NCBI RefSeq assembly: GCF_016863495.1
Contig: NZ_BOOZ01000002.1
Span: forward strand, 186,001-250,000
Length of the DNA: 64,000 bases
From: Micromonospora andamanensis
GTDB lineage: Bacteria; Actinomycetota; Actinomycetes; Mycobacteriales; Micromonosporaceae
Direction of reading: 5' to 3'
The notes under the pieces are model-generated. The model did not search any database and was not told where the DNA came from. It worked only from the letters and a program-made list of their open reading frames with translations. Both the position numbers and the translations under genes were made by a program. This document shows, piece after piece, positions 55,098 to 62,842 of this stretch. How positions within the stretch are numbered: position 1 is the first letter of the stretch; the number at the start of each line of letters is the position of its first letter.

Positions 55098-56114
55098 TCA
55101 GGCGGTGAAGCGCAGCCGGCGGCGACGGGTCACCACGAACAGGGCCGCGCCGGCGGCCAGCAACACACCGGCACCGGCGATGATGCCGCCGGTGGCGGCA
55201 CCGGTGACCGGCAGACCGCCGCCGCCACCACCGTTACCGCAGTCCTCGGGCTGCTCCCAGGCCACCGGCTCGCCCTCGACGGTCTCGTCCTCGACCGTGA
55301 AGGTCGGGGTGACGACCAGGCCCGGGTACGCGTCGAAGGTGACCGAGGTGGTCTCGCCCGGGACCGCCTCCAGCGTCTGGGTCGTGCCCTTCTCAGAGGT
55401 CAGGGTGATCGAGAACGGGATCCCGTCGGCCGGGTTGTTGATCAGGAAGGTCAGCTCGTCACAGGTCTCGGTGAGCTCGAAGGTCGGCTCACCGGGCTCC
55501 GGCACCACCGGCTCGTCGGTGGGCGTCGGCGTCGGGGTCGGCTCGGTGGGCTCGTCGGACGGCGTCGGGGTCGGCGTCGGCTCGGTGGGCTCGTCGGACG
55601 GGGTGGGCGTCGGGGTCGGCTCGGTGGGCTCGTCGGTGGGCGTCGGCGTCGGGGTCGGCTCGGTGGGCTCGTCCGTCGGGGTGGGCGTCGGCGTCGGCTC
55701 GGGCTCCGCGCACTTGCCGATGTACCGGGCCTTGCCGGTCTGGGTGTTGCTGACGGTGTGCCGGTCCTTCTTCCAGACCGCCTTCACGGTCAGGTGGGCA
55801 GCCTTGCCGCGCGGCACGATCTGCTCGCCGACCAGCGAGCCCTCACCCGCCTTCGGCAGCACGGCGCCGACGACGATGTTGGTGACCGGGGTGCGGGACG
55901 GCGTGTAGACGGCGTCCACCTCGGCGACCCAACGGGACTCGCTGTTCGAGACGGTCCACTCGACCTTCACATCACCGTTGGCGAGCTTGCAGCCGACGCC
56001 TTTGATGATGGGGTGGTGAGCGCTGGCCGGGGCGGCGACGACGGCGACGCCGGCGAGGCCGATCAGCGCACCGGCGGCGGCTGCCGCGACGCGCCGGAAG
56101 TTGAGACGGTTCAC
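55098..56114 (-). CDS. LPVTG wall-anchored surface protein 2
   Basis: A 338-residue surface protein paralogous to the neighbour. The signal peptide (VAAAAAGALIGLAGVAVVAA) leads to an N-terminal domain starting HHPIIKGVGCKLANGDVKV, which matches protein 1's HHTTIT..VCDQLSGERV start with the following EWTVSNSES/TWTVANSER block. It then has five 13-residue PTPTPT-DEPTE-type repeats forming a rigid stalk, a short Ig-like domain and GGGLPVTG with a hydrophobic segment and RRRR tail for sortase anchoring. The GTG start follows AGGAG. It probably stands further from the wall than protein 1. Confidence 0.88.
   Translation of the reverse strand: MNRLNFRRVAAAAAGALIGLAGVAVVAAPASAHHPIIKGVGCKLANGDVKVEWTVSNSESRWVAEVDAVYTPSRTPVTNIVVGAVLPKAGEGSLVGEQIVPRGKAAHLTVKAVWKKDRHTVSNTQTGKARYIGKCAEPEPTPTPTPTDEPTEPTPTPTPTDEPTEPTPTPTPSDEPTEPTPTPTPSDEPTEPTPTPTPTDEPVVPEPGEPTFELTETCDELTFLINNPADGIPFSITLTSEKGTTQTLEAVPGETTSVTFDAYPGLVVTPTFTVEDETVEGEPVAWEQPEDCGNGGGGGGLPVTGAATGGIIAGAGVLLAAGAALFVVTRRRRLRFTA
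55510..55704. repeat. 39-bp tandem repeat, five units
   Basis: Five in-frame 39-bp units encode the PTPTPT-D/S-EPTE stalk of LPVTG protein 2. Units differ at a few third positions (GTG/GAC, TCC) and are otherwise nearly identical, consistent with recent expansion and likely length variation between strains. Confidence 0.9.
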
Positions 56115-56362
56115 GTCTACTCCTGAGTGGGGGAACCGGAAGCTTCGTCGGCGGCGGACAGGCCGACCCGTCCCGACACCCGGCAGACCTTAGCGATCAG
56201 GCCCGACGCGCCATAGCCTTCAGGGAAATATAAGAATGATGTTGTGGACTCGTGATTTTCGATATACGTAAGGTCTTCGGATGAGTGCTTAATGATCACG
56301 TGTGGGGTGCCGACCGCAGGTTCGACGTCGCGTAGCGTCGAGGACATGACCAGGAGCCGACG
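56115..56362. promoter_or_regulatory. divergent promoter region of LPVTG gene 2 and rsmD
   Basis: About 250 bp. 56182-56267 is the second copy of the 86-bp block described at 54794-54879, with 26 of 36 identical positions in 56232-56267. rsmD begins at 56363. No gene lies here. Confidence 0.6.
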
Positions 56363-56926
56363 ATGACCCGCATCGTGGCCGGCAGCCTCGGCGGGCGGCG
56401 GATCACCGCCCCGTCCGGTGCCGGCACCCGACCCACCTCCGATCGGGTCCGGGAGGCGTTGTTCAGCGCGGTCGAGGCGGAGCTCGATCTCGACGGCGCC
56501 CGCTTCGCCGATCTCTACGCGGGCTCCGGTGCCGTCGGCCTGGAGGCGCTGTCGCGGGGTGCCGCGCACGCGTTGCTCGTCGAGTCGGATCCGCGTGCCG
56601 CCCGGGTGATCCGGGAGAATCTGGCGGCGCTTCGGGTCGGCGCCTCGGCCCGACTGGTCACCGGGAAGGTCGCCACCGTGCTGGCCGCCGGTGTCGAGGG
56701 CGATCCGTACGACGTCGTCTTCGCCGACCCGCCGTACGCGCTGCCGGACGACGGCATCCACGCGATGCTCGCCGCTCTGGTCGACGGCGGCTGGCTGGCC
56801 GCCGAGGCGTTGGTGGTGGTGGAGCGGTCCAGCCGCAGTGGACCTGTCGAGTGGGTGGAAGGGGTCACTGGCCAGCGCAGTCGCCGGTACGGCGAGACCA
56901 CCCTTTGGTACGGTCGCCGATCATGA
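56363..56926 (+). CDS. rsmD: 16S rRNA (guanine966-N2)-methyltransferase
   Basis: A 187-residue SAM methyltransferase that modifies G966 of 16S rRNA. It starts [30 protein letters not shown], has the SAM site [17 protein letters not shown] and the catalytic DPPY motif ([11 protein letters not shown]). Its stop overlaps the coaD start (ATGA), the widespread rsmD-coaD pair. It diverges from LPVTG gene 2. Length and motifs are typical. Confidence 0.96.
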   Translation: MTRIVAGSLGGRRITAPSGAGTRPTSDRVREALFSAVEAELDLDGARFADLYAGSGAVGLEALSRGAAHALLVESDPRAARVIRENLAALRVGASARLVTGKVATVLAAGVEGDPYDVVFADPPYALPDDGIHAMLAALVDGGWLAAEALVVVERSSRSGPVEWVEGVTGQRSRRYGETTLWYGRRS

Positions 56927-57408
56927 GACGTGCGGTATGTCCCGGCTCGTTCGACCCGGTCACCAACGGTCACCTCGACATCGTCGGTCGGGCCAGCCGA
57001 CTGTTCGACGAGGTGATCGTCGGCGTACTTGTCAACCAGTCGAAGAGCGGCCTGTTCACCGTCGAGGAGCGCATCGAGATGCTCCGCGAGGTGACCTCCT
57101 CCTACGGCAACGTACGGGTGGAGTCCTTCCGGGGACTGCTTGTCGACTTCTGCCGGGCGCAGCGGGCGACGGTACTCATCAAGGGTCTGCGGGCGGTCAG
57201 CGACTTCGACTACGAGTTGCAGATGGCCCAGATGAACATCGGCCTCGCCGGGGTCGAGACGCTGTTCATGCCGACCAACCCGCTCTACTCCTTCCTCTCG
57301 TCCAGTCTGGTCAAGGACGTGGCCAAGTGGGGCGGCGACGTCACCCCCCACGTACCCGACGTGGTCCGCGACGCCCTCAAAGCCCGCCTGGTCCCCCCAC
57401 CAGCCTGA
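56923..57408 (+). CDS. coaD: phosphopantetheine adenylyltransferase
   Basis: A 161-residue enzyme joining 4'-phosphopantetheine and ATP to dephospho-CoA, the penultimate step of CoA synthesis. The nucleotidyltransferase signature is [20 protein letters not shown] at the N-terminus. The second conserved region is [21 protein letters not shown], then [21 protein letters not shown]. The ATG overlaps the rsmD stop. A palindromic element begins 23 bp after its stop. Confidence 0.97.
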   Translation: MRRAVCPGSFDPVTNGHLDIVGRASRLFDEVIVGVLVNQSKSGLFTVEERIEMLREVTSSYGNVRVESFRGLLVDFCRAQRATVLIKGLRAVSDFDYELQMAQMNIGLAGVETLFMPTNPLYSFLSSSLVKDVAKWGGDVTPHVPDVVRDALKARLVPPPA

Positions 57409-57430
57409 CCACGAGCCGCCCCCTCGCGTA

Positions 57431-57504
57431 CGCGATCTTGCAGTTCCGGTCGCCCTTCTGTCGGTTTCGATGTGGTTCGCGGGGACGGAAAGTGCAAGAT
57501 CGCG
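57431..57504. repeat. palindromic element, copy A
   Basis: Perfect 12-bp terminal inverted repeats (CGCGATCTTGCA at 57431-57442 and its complement at 57493-57504) enclose 50 bp. Its sequence aligns with the reverse complement of 61801-61871, sharing GATCTTGCA-TTCCGGTCGCC at one end and TTCGCGGGGAC-AAA-TGCAAGATC at the other. It lies between coaD and the SepIVA-like gene. Confidence 0.85.
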
Positions 57505-57639
57505 AGGTGGGGTGGGGCGACACGCCCGGGGAGGGGGCGGTACGGGGTTGGTGGTGGACGACATCATTGGGTGAAGCGGGAAACCGGCCGAAGCCCGCAT
57601 GATGTAGGTCGGCCGACGAATGACAGGAGTGAGGTACCG

Positions 57640-58137
57640 GTGGACCCGCTCGACCGCATCGACGAACTGATCACCATCGTGGAGCAGGCGCGCTCCGTGC
57701 CGATGTCGCGCAACAACTGCATGGTCGACCGGGGTGAGATGATCGCGGCTCTCGACGAACTGCGCGCCGAGCTCCCCGCCGACCTGCGCCGCGCCGCCGC
57801 CCTGCTGGAGGAGCGGGACAAGATCATGGAGGCGGGCAAGCGGGAGGCCGACCGCATCATCAGCGAGGGTGAGGCGGAACACGCCCGCCTGGTCTCGGTG
57901 AACGAGATCACCGTCTCCGCCGAGCACGAGGGCGCCCGGATCATCGCCGAGGCGCGGGCCGAGGCGCAGCGGCTGCGCGAGGAGGTCGACGACTACGTCG
58001 ACACCGCACTTGCCAACTTCGAACAGTTCCTCACCCGGGCGCTGGCCTCGATAGAGCGCGGCCGGGACAAGATGCACGCGTTGCGGGAGATCGGCACGTT
58101 CGCCGGCGACGAGGCGGAGCGCCCGCTGCCCTTCTGA
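57640..58137 (+). CDS. SepIVA/DivIVA-like cell-division protein
   Basis: A 165-residue helical protein, mainly a coiled coil of about residues 45-140 rich in Glu/Arg/Ala (AALLEERDKIMEAGKREADR, AEHEGARIIAEARAEAQRL), after a conserved N-terminus (LDRIDELITIVEQARSVPMS). It matches the mycobacterial SepIVA position (upstream of DUF177, rpmF/rnc and mutM) and the DivIVA-like architecture, so a septal growth role is likely. The GTG at 57640 follows GGAGTGAGG. It is separated from coaD by copy A of the palindromic element. Confidence 0.88.
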   Translation: MDPLDRIDELITIVEQARSVPMSRNNCMVDRGEMIAALDELRAELPADLRRAAALLEERDKIMEAGKREADRIISEGEAEHARLVSVNEITVSAEHEGARIIAEARAEAQRLREEVDDYVDTALANFEQFLTRALASIERGRDKMHALREIGTFAGDEAERPLPF

Positions 58138-58306
58138 CCTTCTGATCACCGTCCAACGGGACGTCCGCCGCCGGCCGGATCGTCCGCCGACCGCCGGGAT
58201 CGTCAGCTGTTTCCGGTATCGGGACGGCTGGTCACCCCCAATTCGACGTTGGGCCGTCCGTCCAGGTAACCTCGTTTGTCGGCCTCTCACCGGCCGGAGT
58301 CTGACT

Positions 58307-58870
58307 ATGCCCAAGAACTCACCCACTTCACTCGACCCCAGGTCGCCGCTGGTCCTCGACACGAGGGAGCTGCCGCGCCGACCTGGTGTTCTGCGTACCG
58401 TCGCACGGGTGGTCCCGGCACCGTCGGACCTCGGCGTGGAGTTGATCGGCGTGCCGGAGGGCGCGGACCTCGACCTCGATCTGCGGATGGAGTCGGTGTC
58501 CGAGGGCGTGCTCGTCTCGGGGACCGTGAGCGGTCCGATCCGGGGTGAGTGCGGTCGCTGCCTGCGCGAGATCAACGACTCGGTGACGGTGACGATCCAG
58601 GAGCTGTACGCGTATGAGAACAGCACCACGGACGTCACCACCGAGGAGGATGAGGTCGGTCGAATGCAGGGCGACCTGATCGACCTGGAACCGGCGTTGC
58701 GGGACGCGGTGGTGCTCGCGCTGCCGAACAACCCGCTCTGCCGCCAGGACTGCCCAGGTCTGTGCCCCGAATGCGGGGTGCACCGGGACGATCTGCCGGC
58801 CGATCACAGCCACCAGCAGATCGACCCGCGTTGGGCGGGCCTGTCGCAACTGACCCGTACAGAGGAGTAA
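58307..58870 (+). CDS. DUF177 (YceD-like) ribosome-related protein
   Basis: A 187-residue DUF177 protein. It has the Cys sets ECGRCLREI and CRQDCPGLCPECGVHRDD, which look zinc-binding, and the N-terminal LDTRELPRRPGVLRTV. The gene stands directly before rpmF, as in most bacteria, and YceD homologues influence 23S rRNA maturation in plants and bacteria. The ATG at 58307 is clear. rpmF follows after 5 bp, so it forms an operon with rpmF. Confidence 0.92.
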   Translation: MPKNSPTSLDPRSPLVLDTRELPRRPGVLRTVARVVPAPSDLGVELIGVPEGADLDLDLRMESVSEGVLVSGTVSGPIRGECGRCLREINDSVTVTIQELYAYENSTTDVTTEEDEVGRMQGDLIDLEPALRDAVVLALPNNPLCRQDCPGLCPECGVHRDDLPADHSHQQIDPRWAGLSQLTRTEE

Positions 58871-58875
58871 GAACC

Positions 58876-59049
58876 GTGGCCGTCCCCAAGCGCAAGATGT
58901 CGCGCAGCAACACCCGGTCCCGCCGGGCGAACTGGAAGGCCGCGGCGGTCGCGACCGTCGCCTGCCCGCAGTGCAAGTCCGCGAAGCTGCCGCACGCCGC
59001 CTGCTCGGTCTGCGGCACCTACAACGGCCGCCAGGTCCTTGAGGTCTGA
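58876..59049 (+). CDS. rpmF: ribosomal protein bL32
   Basis: A 57-residue L32 of the large subunit: AVPKRKMSRSNTRSRRANW, then two CxxC pairs, ACPQCKSAKLP and ACSVCGTYNGRQ, forming the zinc ribbon. GTG start 5 bp after the DUF177 stop, with AGAGGAG at the right distance. plsX follows after 12 bp, the classical DUF177-rpmF-plsX order. Confidence 0.97.
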   Translation: MAVPKRKMSRSNTRSRRANWKAAAVATVACPQCKSAKLPHAACSVCGTYNGRQVLEV

Positions 59050-59061
59050 CCCGGACGGCGC

Positions 59062-60132
59062 GTGACGTCTCCGACCACAGGTCGAGCGACGCACACTCCC
59101 CGGCGGTCGCCCGCAACTTCGGCCGACGCCGGCCGGCCCAGGCCGGCCGGCGTCGAGGCGGAGGCGGGCGTCGCACGGATCGCCGTTGACCTCCTCGGCG
59201 GGGACGACGCTCCCGCCGTCGTGGTGGACGGCGCTCTGCGGGCGGTGTGCGACGACCCGGACCTGCACCTGCTTCTCGTCGGGCCGACCAGGGCCGCCGG
59301 CGCGTTGATCGACGCCCTGGACCCGGCACAACGGGACCGGATCACGGTCCGGCCGACACATTCCGTCGTCGACATGGCTGACGACCCCAGCGCGGCGCGT
59401 GCCGAGACCACGGTCCGCGCGGCGGTGACGGCAGTTCGTGCCGGGTACGCCGACGCGCTGGTCTCCGCCGGCGCCACCGGCGCGACAGTCACTGCCGCCG
59501 CCCTCGGCCTCGGCCGCTGGCCCGAGGTACGCCGGCCGGCTCTCGCCGCCGCGCTGCCCGCCGTCTCCGGCACAGTTGTCCTGCTCGACGTCGGTGGCTC
59601 GCTGGAGCCGAGTCCGGCGACGCTCGCTCGGCACGCGGCACTCGGTGCCGCCTACGCCTCGGTCGGCCACGGCATCGCCGTGCCCCGGGTGGGGCTGCTC
59701 TCGGTGGGCACCGAGCCGGGCAAGGGCGACCGGGCCCGCCGGCTCGCCGACCCCATGCTCAGCGCGGCGGCACTGCCCGGCGACGCCCACTACGTCGGGC
59801 TCGTCGAGGGGTACGACGTCTGTCTCGGCACGCGCGCCGATGTGGTGGTCACCGACGGGTTCACCGGTAACGTGCTGCTCAAAGCCGTCGAAGGCGCGTA
59901 CGCCATGGCCGGCGGCACCCCGCCCGGTGGTGGGGCGCCCCGGGCAGCCGCGCTGCTCGGAGTGGCCGGCACCGTCGTCGTCTGCCACGGCGCCGCCCGC
60001 GCCGACGACATCGCCTCCGGCATCGCCCTGGCCGCGCACCTCTGGCGGCGCGACGCCACCGAGCGGGTCGCCGCGCTGCTCGCCGGGGACCGCACCGATC
60101 GCACGACCGACACCGAGGTACGCACATCATGA
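59062..60132 (+). CDS. plsX: phosphate acyltransferase PlsX
   Basis: A 356-residue enzyme turning acyl-ACP into acyl-phosphate for phospholipid synthesis. Residues 1-38 are an unconserved Arg/Pro/Ala extension. The family core starts [19 protein letters not shown], with [54 protein letters not shown] and [21 protein letters not shown] start; an internal start at the GTG near residue 37 is possible. Its stop overlaps the rnc ATG (ATGA). Confidence 0.93.
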   Translation: MTSPTTGRATHTPRRSPATSADAGRPRPAGVEAEAGVARIAVDLLGGDDAPAVVVDGALRAVCDDPDLHLLLVGPTRAAGALIDALDPAQRDRITVRPTHSVVDMADDPSAARAETTVRAAVTAVRAGYADALVSAGATGATVTAAALGLGRWPEVRRPALAAALPAVSGTVVLLDVGGSLEPSPATLARHAALGAAYASVGHGIAVPRVGLLSVGTEPGKGDRARRLADPMLSAAALPGDAHYVGLVEGYDVCLGTRADVVVTDGFTGNVLLKAVEGAYAMAGGTPPGGGAPRAAALLGVAGTVVVCHGAARADDIASGIALAAHLWRRDATERVAALLAGDRTDRTTDTEVRTS

Positions 60133-60938
60133 GCAACGACAAGCGCCGTCGGCCCGCAATCGGCCACCTGGAGGCCGCCTTCGGCGTCTCACTGGATCCG
60201 GAACTGCTGCAACGCGCGCTCACCCACCGTTCGTACGCGTATGAGAACGGTGGTCTGCCCACCAACGAGCGGCTGGAGTTCCTCGGCGACTCGGTGCTGG
60301 GTGTGGTGATCACGACAGCGCTCTTCGAGAACCATCCCGACCTGCCGGAGGGCCAGCTGGCCAAGCTGCGGGCCAGTGTGGTCAACATGCGCGCGCTCGC
60401 CGACGTGGCGCGTGGCCTGGGCCCCGACGGGCTCGGTCCCTACCTGCTGCTCGGCAAGGGCGAGGAGACCACAGGCGGTCGGGACAAGGCCAGCATCCTC
60501 GCCGACACCCTGGAAGCGCTGCTCGGCGCGATCTACCTCCAGTACGGGCTGGACACCGCCGCCATCGTGATCCACCGGCTGTTCGACCCGCTGATGGCCG
60601 AGTCCGCCGGCCGGGGCGCCGCGCTGGACTGGAAGACGAGTCTTCAGGAGTTGACCGCCGCGCTCGGCCTCGGCGTTCCGGAGTACCGGATCGAGGGGAC
60701 CGGGCCGGATCACCTGAAGACCTTCACCGCGTGGGTGGTGGTCGCCGGTAACCGGTACGGCGGCGCCGACGGGCGGAGCAAGAAGGAGGCGGAGCAGCGG
60801 GCCGCGGAGTCGGCGTGGCGGACCCTCACCGAGCAGGCTGAGACGACCGACGGCTCGGCCGACGAGCAGGTGACAGTGGCTGTCGACGACGAGCGGAACC
60901 TGGTGGGCGAGGTCGAAGCCCAGGCGCACCATGCCTGA
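60129..60938 (+). CDS. rnc: ribonuclease III
   Basis: A 269-residue RNase III that matures rRNA and cuts structured mRNAs. The catalytic signature is [16 protein letters not shown], with conserved ESEGxx-type positions at [16 protein letters not shown]. The C-terminal double-stranded RNA-binding domain begins [17 protein letters not shown] short acidic tail follows. Start overlaps plsX, and its end overlaps mutM by 8 bp, so plsX-rnc-mutM are translated as a unit. Confidence 0.97.
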   Translation: MSNDKRRRPAIGHLEAAFGVSLDPELLQRALTHRSYAYENGGLPTNERLEFLGDSVLGVVITTALFENHPDLPEGQLAKLRASVVNMRALADVARGLGPDGLGPYLLLGKGEETTGGRDKASILADTLEALLGAIYLQYGLDTAAIVIHRLFDPLMAESAGRGAALDWKTSLQELTAALGLGVPEYRIEGTGPDHLKTFTAWVVVAGNRYGGADGRSKKEAEQRAAESAWRTLTEQAETTDGSADEQVTVAVDDERNLVGEVEAQAHHA

Positions 60939-61782
60939 GTTGCCGGAGGTGGAGACCGTCCGGCAGGGGCTGTCGCGCTGGGTCACCGGCCGCCGGATTC
61001 GGACGGTGGAGGTGCGCCACCCCCGGGCGGTTCGTCGGCACGTGCCCGGCGGGGCGCACTTCGCCGACGTGCTGGCCGGCCGGAAGGTGCTCGATGTCCG
61101 GCGGCGCGGTAAGTATCTCTGGTTGCCACTGGACAGCGGCGACGCCGTCGTCGGGCATCTCGGCATGTCCGGGCAACTGCTGCTGCAACCGGCGGACGCA
61201 CCCGACGAGACCCACCTGCGGGTCCGGTTCCGCTTCGACGACGACGGGCCTGAGCTGCGCTTCGTCGACCAGCGTACGTTCGGCGGGCTGTCGGTCAGCG
61301 AGGGCGGCGGCATGCTGCCGGCGGAGATCGCCCACATCGCCCGCGACCCGCTGGACCCGGAGTTCTCCGACGCGGAGTTCGTGGCCGCGCTGCGCCGACG
61401 GCGTACCGAGGTCAAGCGGGCGCTGCTCGACCAGAGCCTGATCTCCGGCGTGGGCAACATCTACGCCGACGAGGCGCTGTGGCGGGCGGGGCTGCACGGC
61501 ACCCGGTCCACCGACGCGCTCACCGGCCCGGCCGCCCGCCGGTTGCTCGCGCACGTGCGGGACGTCCTCGGGGAGGCGATCACCGCCGGTGGCACCAGCT
61601 TCGACGCCCTCTACGTCAACGTCAACGGCGAGAGCGGCTACTTCGACAGGTCGTTGAACGCGTACGGCCGGGAGGGGCAGCCCTGCCCCCGCTGCGGTGC
61701 CCCGATCCGCCGCGAGCCCTTCATGAACCGCTCGTCCTACAGCTGCCCACGCTGCCAACCCCGCCCCCGCCCCCGCCCCTGA
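60931..61782 (+). CDS. mutM: formamidopyrimidine-DNA glycosylase
   Basis: A 283-residue base-excision enzyme removing 8-oxo-guanine and formamidopyrimidines. The catalytic N-terminal proline follows the start ([14 protein letters not shown]). The helix-two-turns-helix [20 protein letters not shown] and the C-terminal zinc finger with [20 protein letters not shown] and CPRC are complete. The last residues are a Pro/Arg tail. The palindromic element copy B begins 18 bp after its stop. Confidence 0.97.
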   Translation: MPELPEVETVRQGLSRWVTGRRIRTVEVRHPRAVRRHVPGGAHFADVLAGRKVLDVRRRGKYLWLPLDSGDAVVGHLGMSGQLLLQPADAPDETHLRVRFRFDDDGPELRFVDQRTFGGLSVSEGGGMLPAEIAHIARDPLDPEFSDAEFVAALRRRRTEVKRALLDQSLISGVGNIYADEALWRAGLHGTRSTDALTGPAARRLLAHVRDVLGEAITAGGTSFDALYVNVNGESGYFDRSLNAYGREGQPCPRCGAPIRREPFMNRSSYSCPRCQPRPRPRP

Positions 61783-61800
61783 CCCTCGCCCCTTTCCTCG

Positions 61801-61871
61801 GCGATCTTGCAGTTTTTGTCCCCGCGAAGGCCGCAAAGGGGACGTTTCGGCGACCGGAAGTGCAAGATCGC
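61801..61871. repeat. palindromic element, copy B
   Basis: Perfect 11-bp terminal inverted repeats (GCGATCTTGCA at 61801-61811 and its complement at 61861-61871) enclose 49 bp. In inverse orientation it aligns with copy A (57431-57504). C-rich sequence to the left and G-rich sequence to the right form looser outer arms. It lies between the convergent mutM and GH114-like genes. Confidence 0.85.
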
Positions 61872-61891
61872 GGAGGAAGGGTGAGGTGGGG

Positions 61892-62734
61892 TCAGGGGGA
61901 GGGGCAGGGGAGGCGCCAGGCGTCGAGGGTGCGGTGCTTGCGGATGGAGGCGAAGCCGTAGCCGATGCTTGTCACGCAGAAGTCGGTGGTGGCACCCGTG
62001 TACTCGACGTGGAACACCGGTTTGCCGGCGTCGGCGAAGGGCAGCAGCTTCTCGCACTGGCGCAGCCGGACGCACTCCTCGTTGACGGCGAAGTCGAAGT
62101 CCGGCGCCAGCGCGGCGACCTGCGGCAGGTCGCCCAGCAGGCCGGGGGAGAGGTCGAGCGAGCGGGCCAGCGCGGCGACCCGACGGTTGAACTGCAACTG
62201 GTGGTCGAACTCCAGCGCGAAGCCGGAGTGCTTGTCGTAGCCGTCGGCGTCGGCGAACACCACAGCGCCGAAGCCCTTCCCACGGCAGAGCCGGAACCGG
62301 TCGGCGAGCACCGGCCGCAGGGCGTCCCACCGGCGTACGTCCAACCAGATCCGCCCGGTGCGGGCCACCGTGGCGCCGCGTACCTGTGCCGGATACCGGC
62401 TGGCATCCGGATCGGCCGGATGCACCGACCCGATGTGCACCTGGCAGACCAGCCTGCGGCTGCGGGAGCGCAACTGCGCGGTCTCCGCAGCGGTGGTGTC
62501 GACCGGGTCGAGGACGAAGACGTCCGCCTCGACGTCCGGATCGAGCACCCCCGCCACCTGCCACTGCCACTGCCAGTGCCGGGCCGAGGTGGCCGGCCAA
62601 CTGGTCGGCGCTCCCGGCGGGGGCAGTTGCGGCCGACAGGCGGTCACCGTGACCAGCAACGTGAACGTCAGACCGGCGGGCAGCGCCCGGTGGTGCAGCC
62701 ACCGGGCCGGTCGCCCGCCCAGGCCGATCCGCAT
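61892..62734 (-). CDS. GH114/TM1410-like glycoside hydrolase lipoprotein
   Basis: A 280-residue protein with a lipoprotein-type signal (LPAGLTFTLLVTVTAC, lipobox ending in Cys near residue 33). After a short Pro-rich linker it carries a GH114 (endo-alpha-1,4-polygalactosaminidase) TIM-barrel fold (HWQWQWQVAGVLDPDVEADVF, VCQVHIGSVHP, DVRRWDALRPVLADRF, GFGAVVFADADGYDK). The family hydrolyses galactosaminogalactan-type polymers; acid residues on the barrel strands are present but not checked one by one. It would sit on the outer membrane face as a lipoprotein. Confidence 0.82.
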   Translation of the reverse strand: MRIGLGGRPARWLHHRALPAGLTFTLLVTVTACRPQLPPPGAPTSWPATSARHWQWQWQVAGVLDPDVEADVFVLDPVDTTAAETAQLRSRSRRLVCQVHIGSVHPADPDASRYPAQVRGATVARTGRIWLDVRRWDALRPVLADRFRLCRGKGFGAVVFADADGYDKHSGFALEFDHQLQFNRRVAALARSLDLSPGLLGDLPQVAALAPDFDFAVNEECVRLRQCEKLLPFADAGKPVFHVEYTGATTDFCVTSIGYGFASIRKHRTLDAWRLPCPSP

Positions 62735-62842
62735 CGCCAGCTCCGCAGGTCGCGGGGCGGCGTCGGGCCGCCCGAGCCGGTACGCCGGGTCTCGGCGTAC
62801 CCCACCCGGTCAAACGAGCACAGACCCGACAAGGACTCGCGC

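Noticed and set aside
55510..55704. Possible CRISPR-like repeat
   Set aside because: Repeats are contiguous without spacers and encode an in-frame protein stalk.
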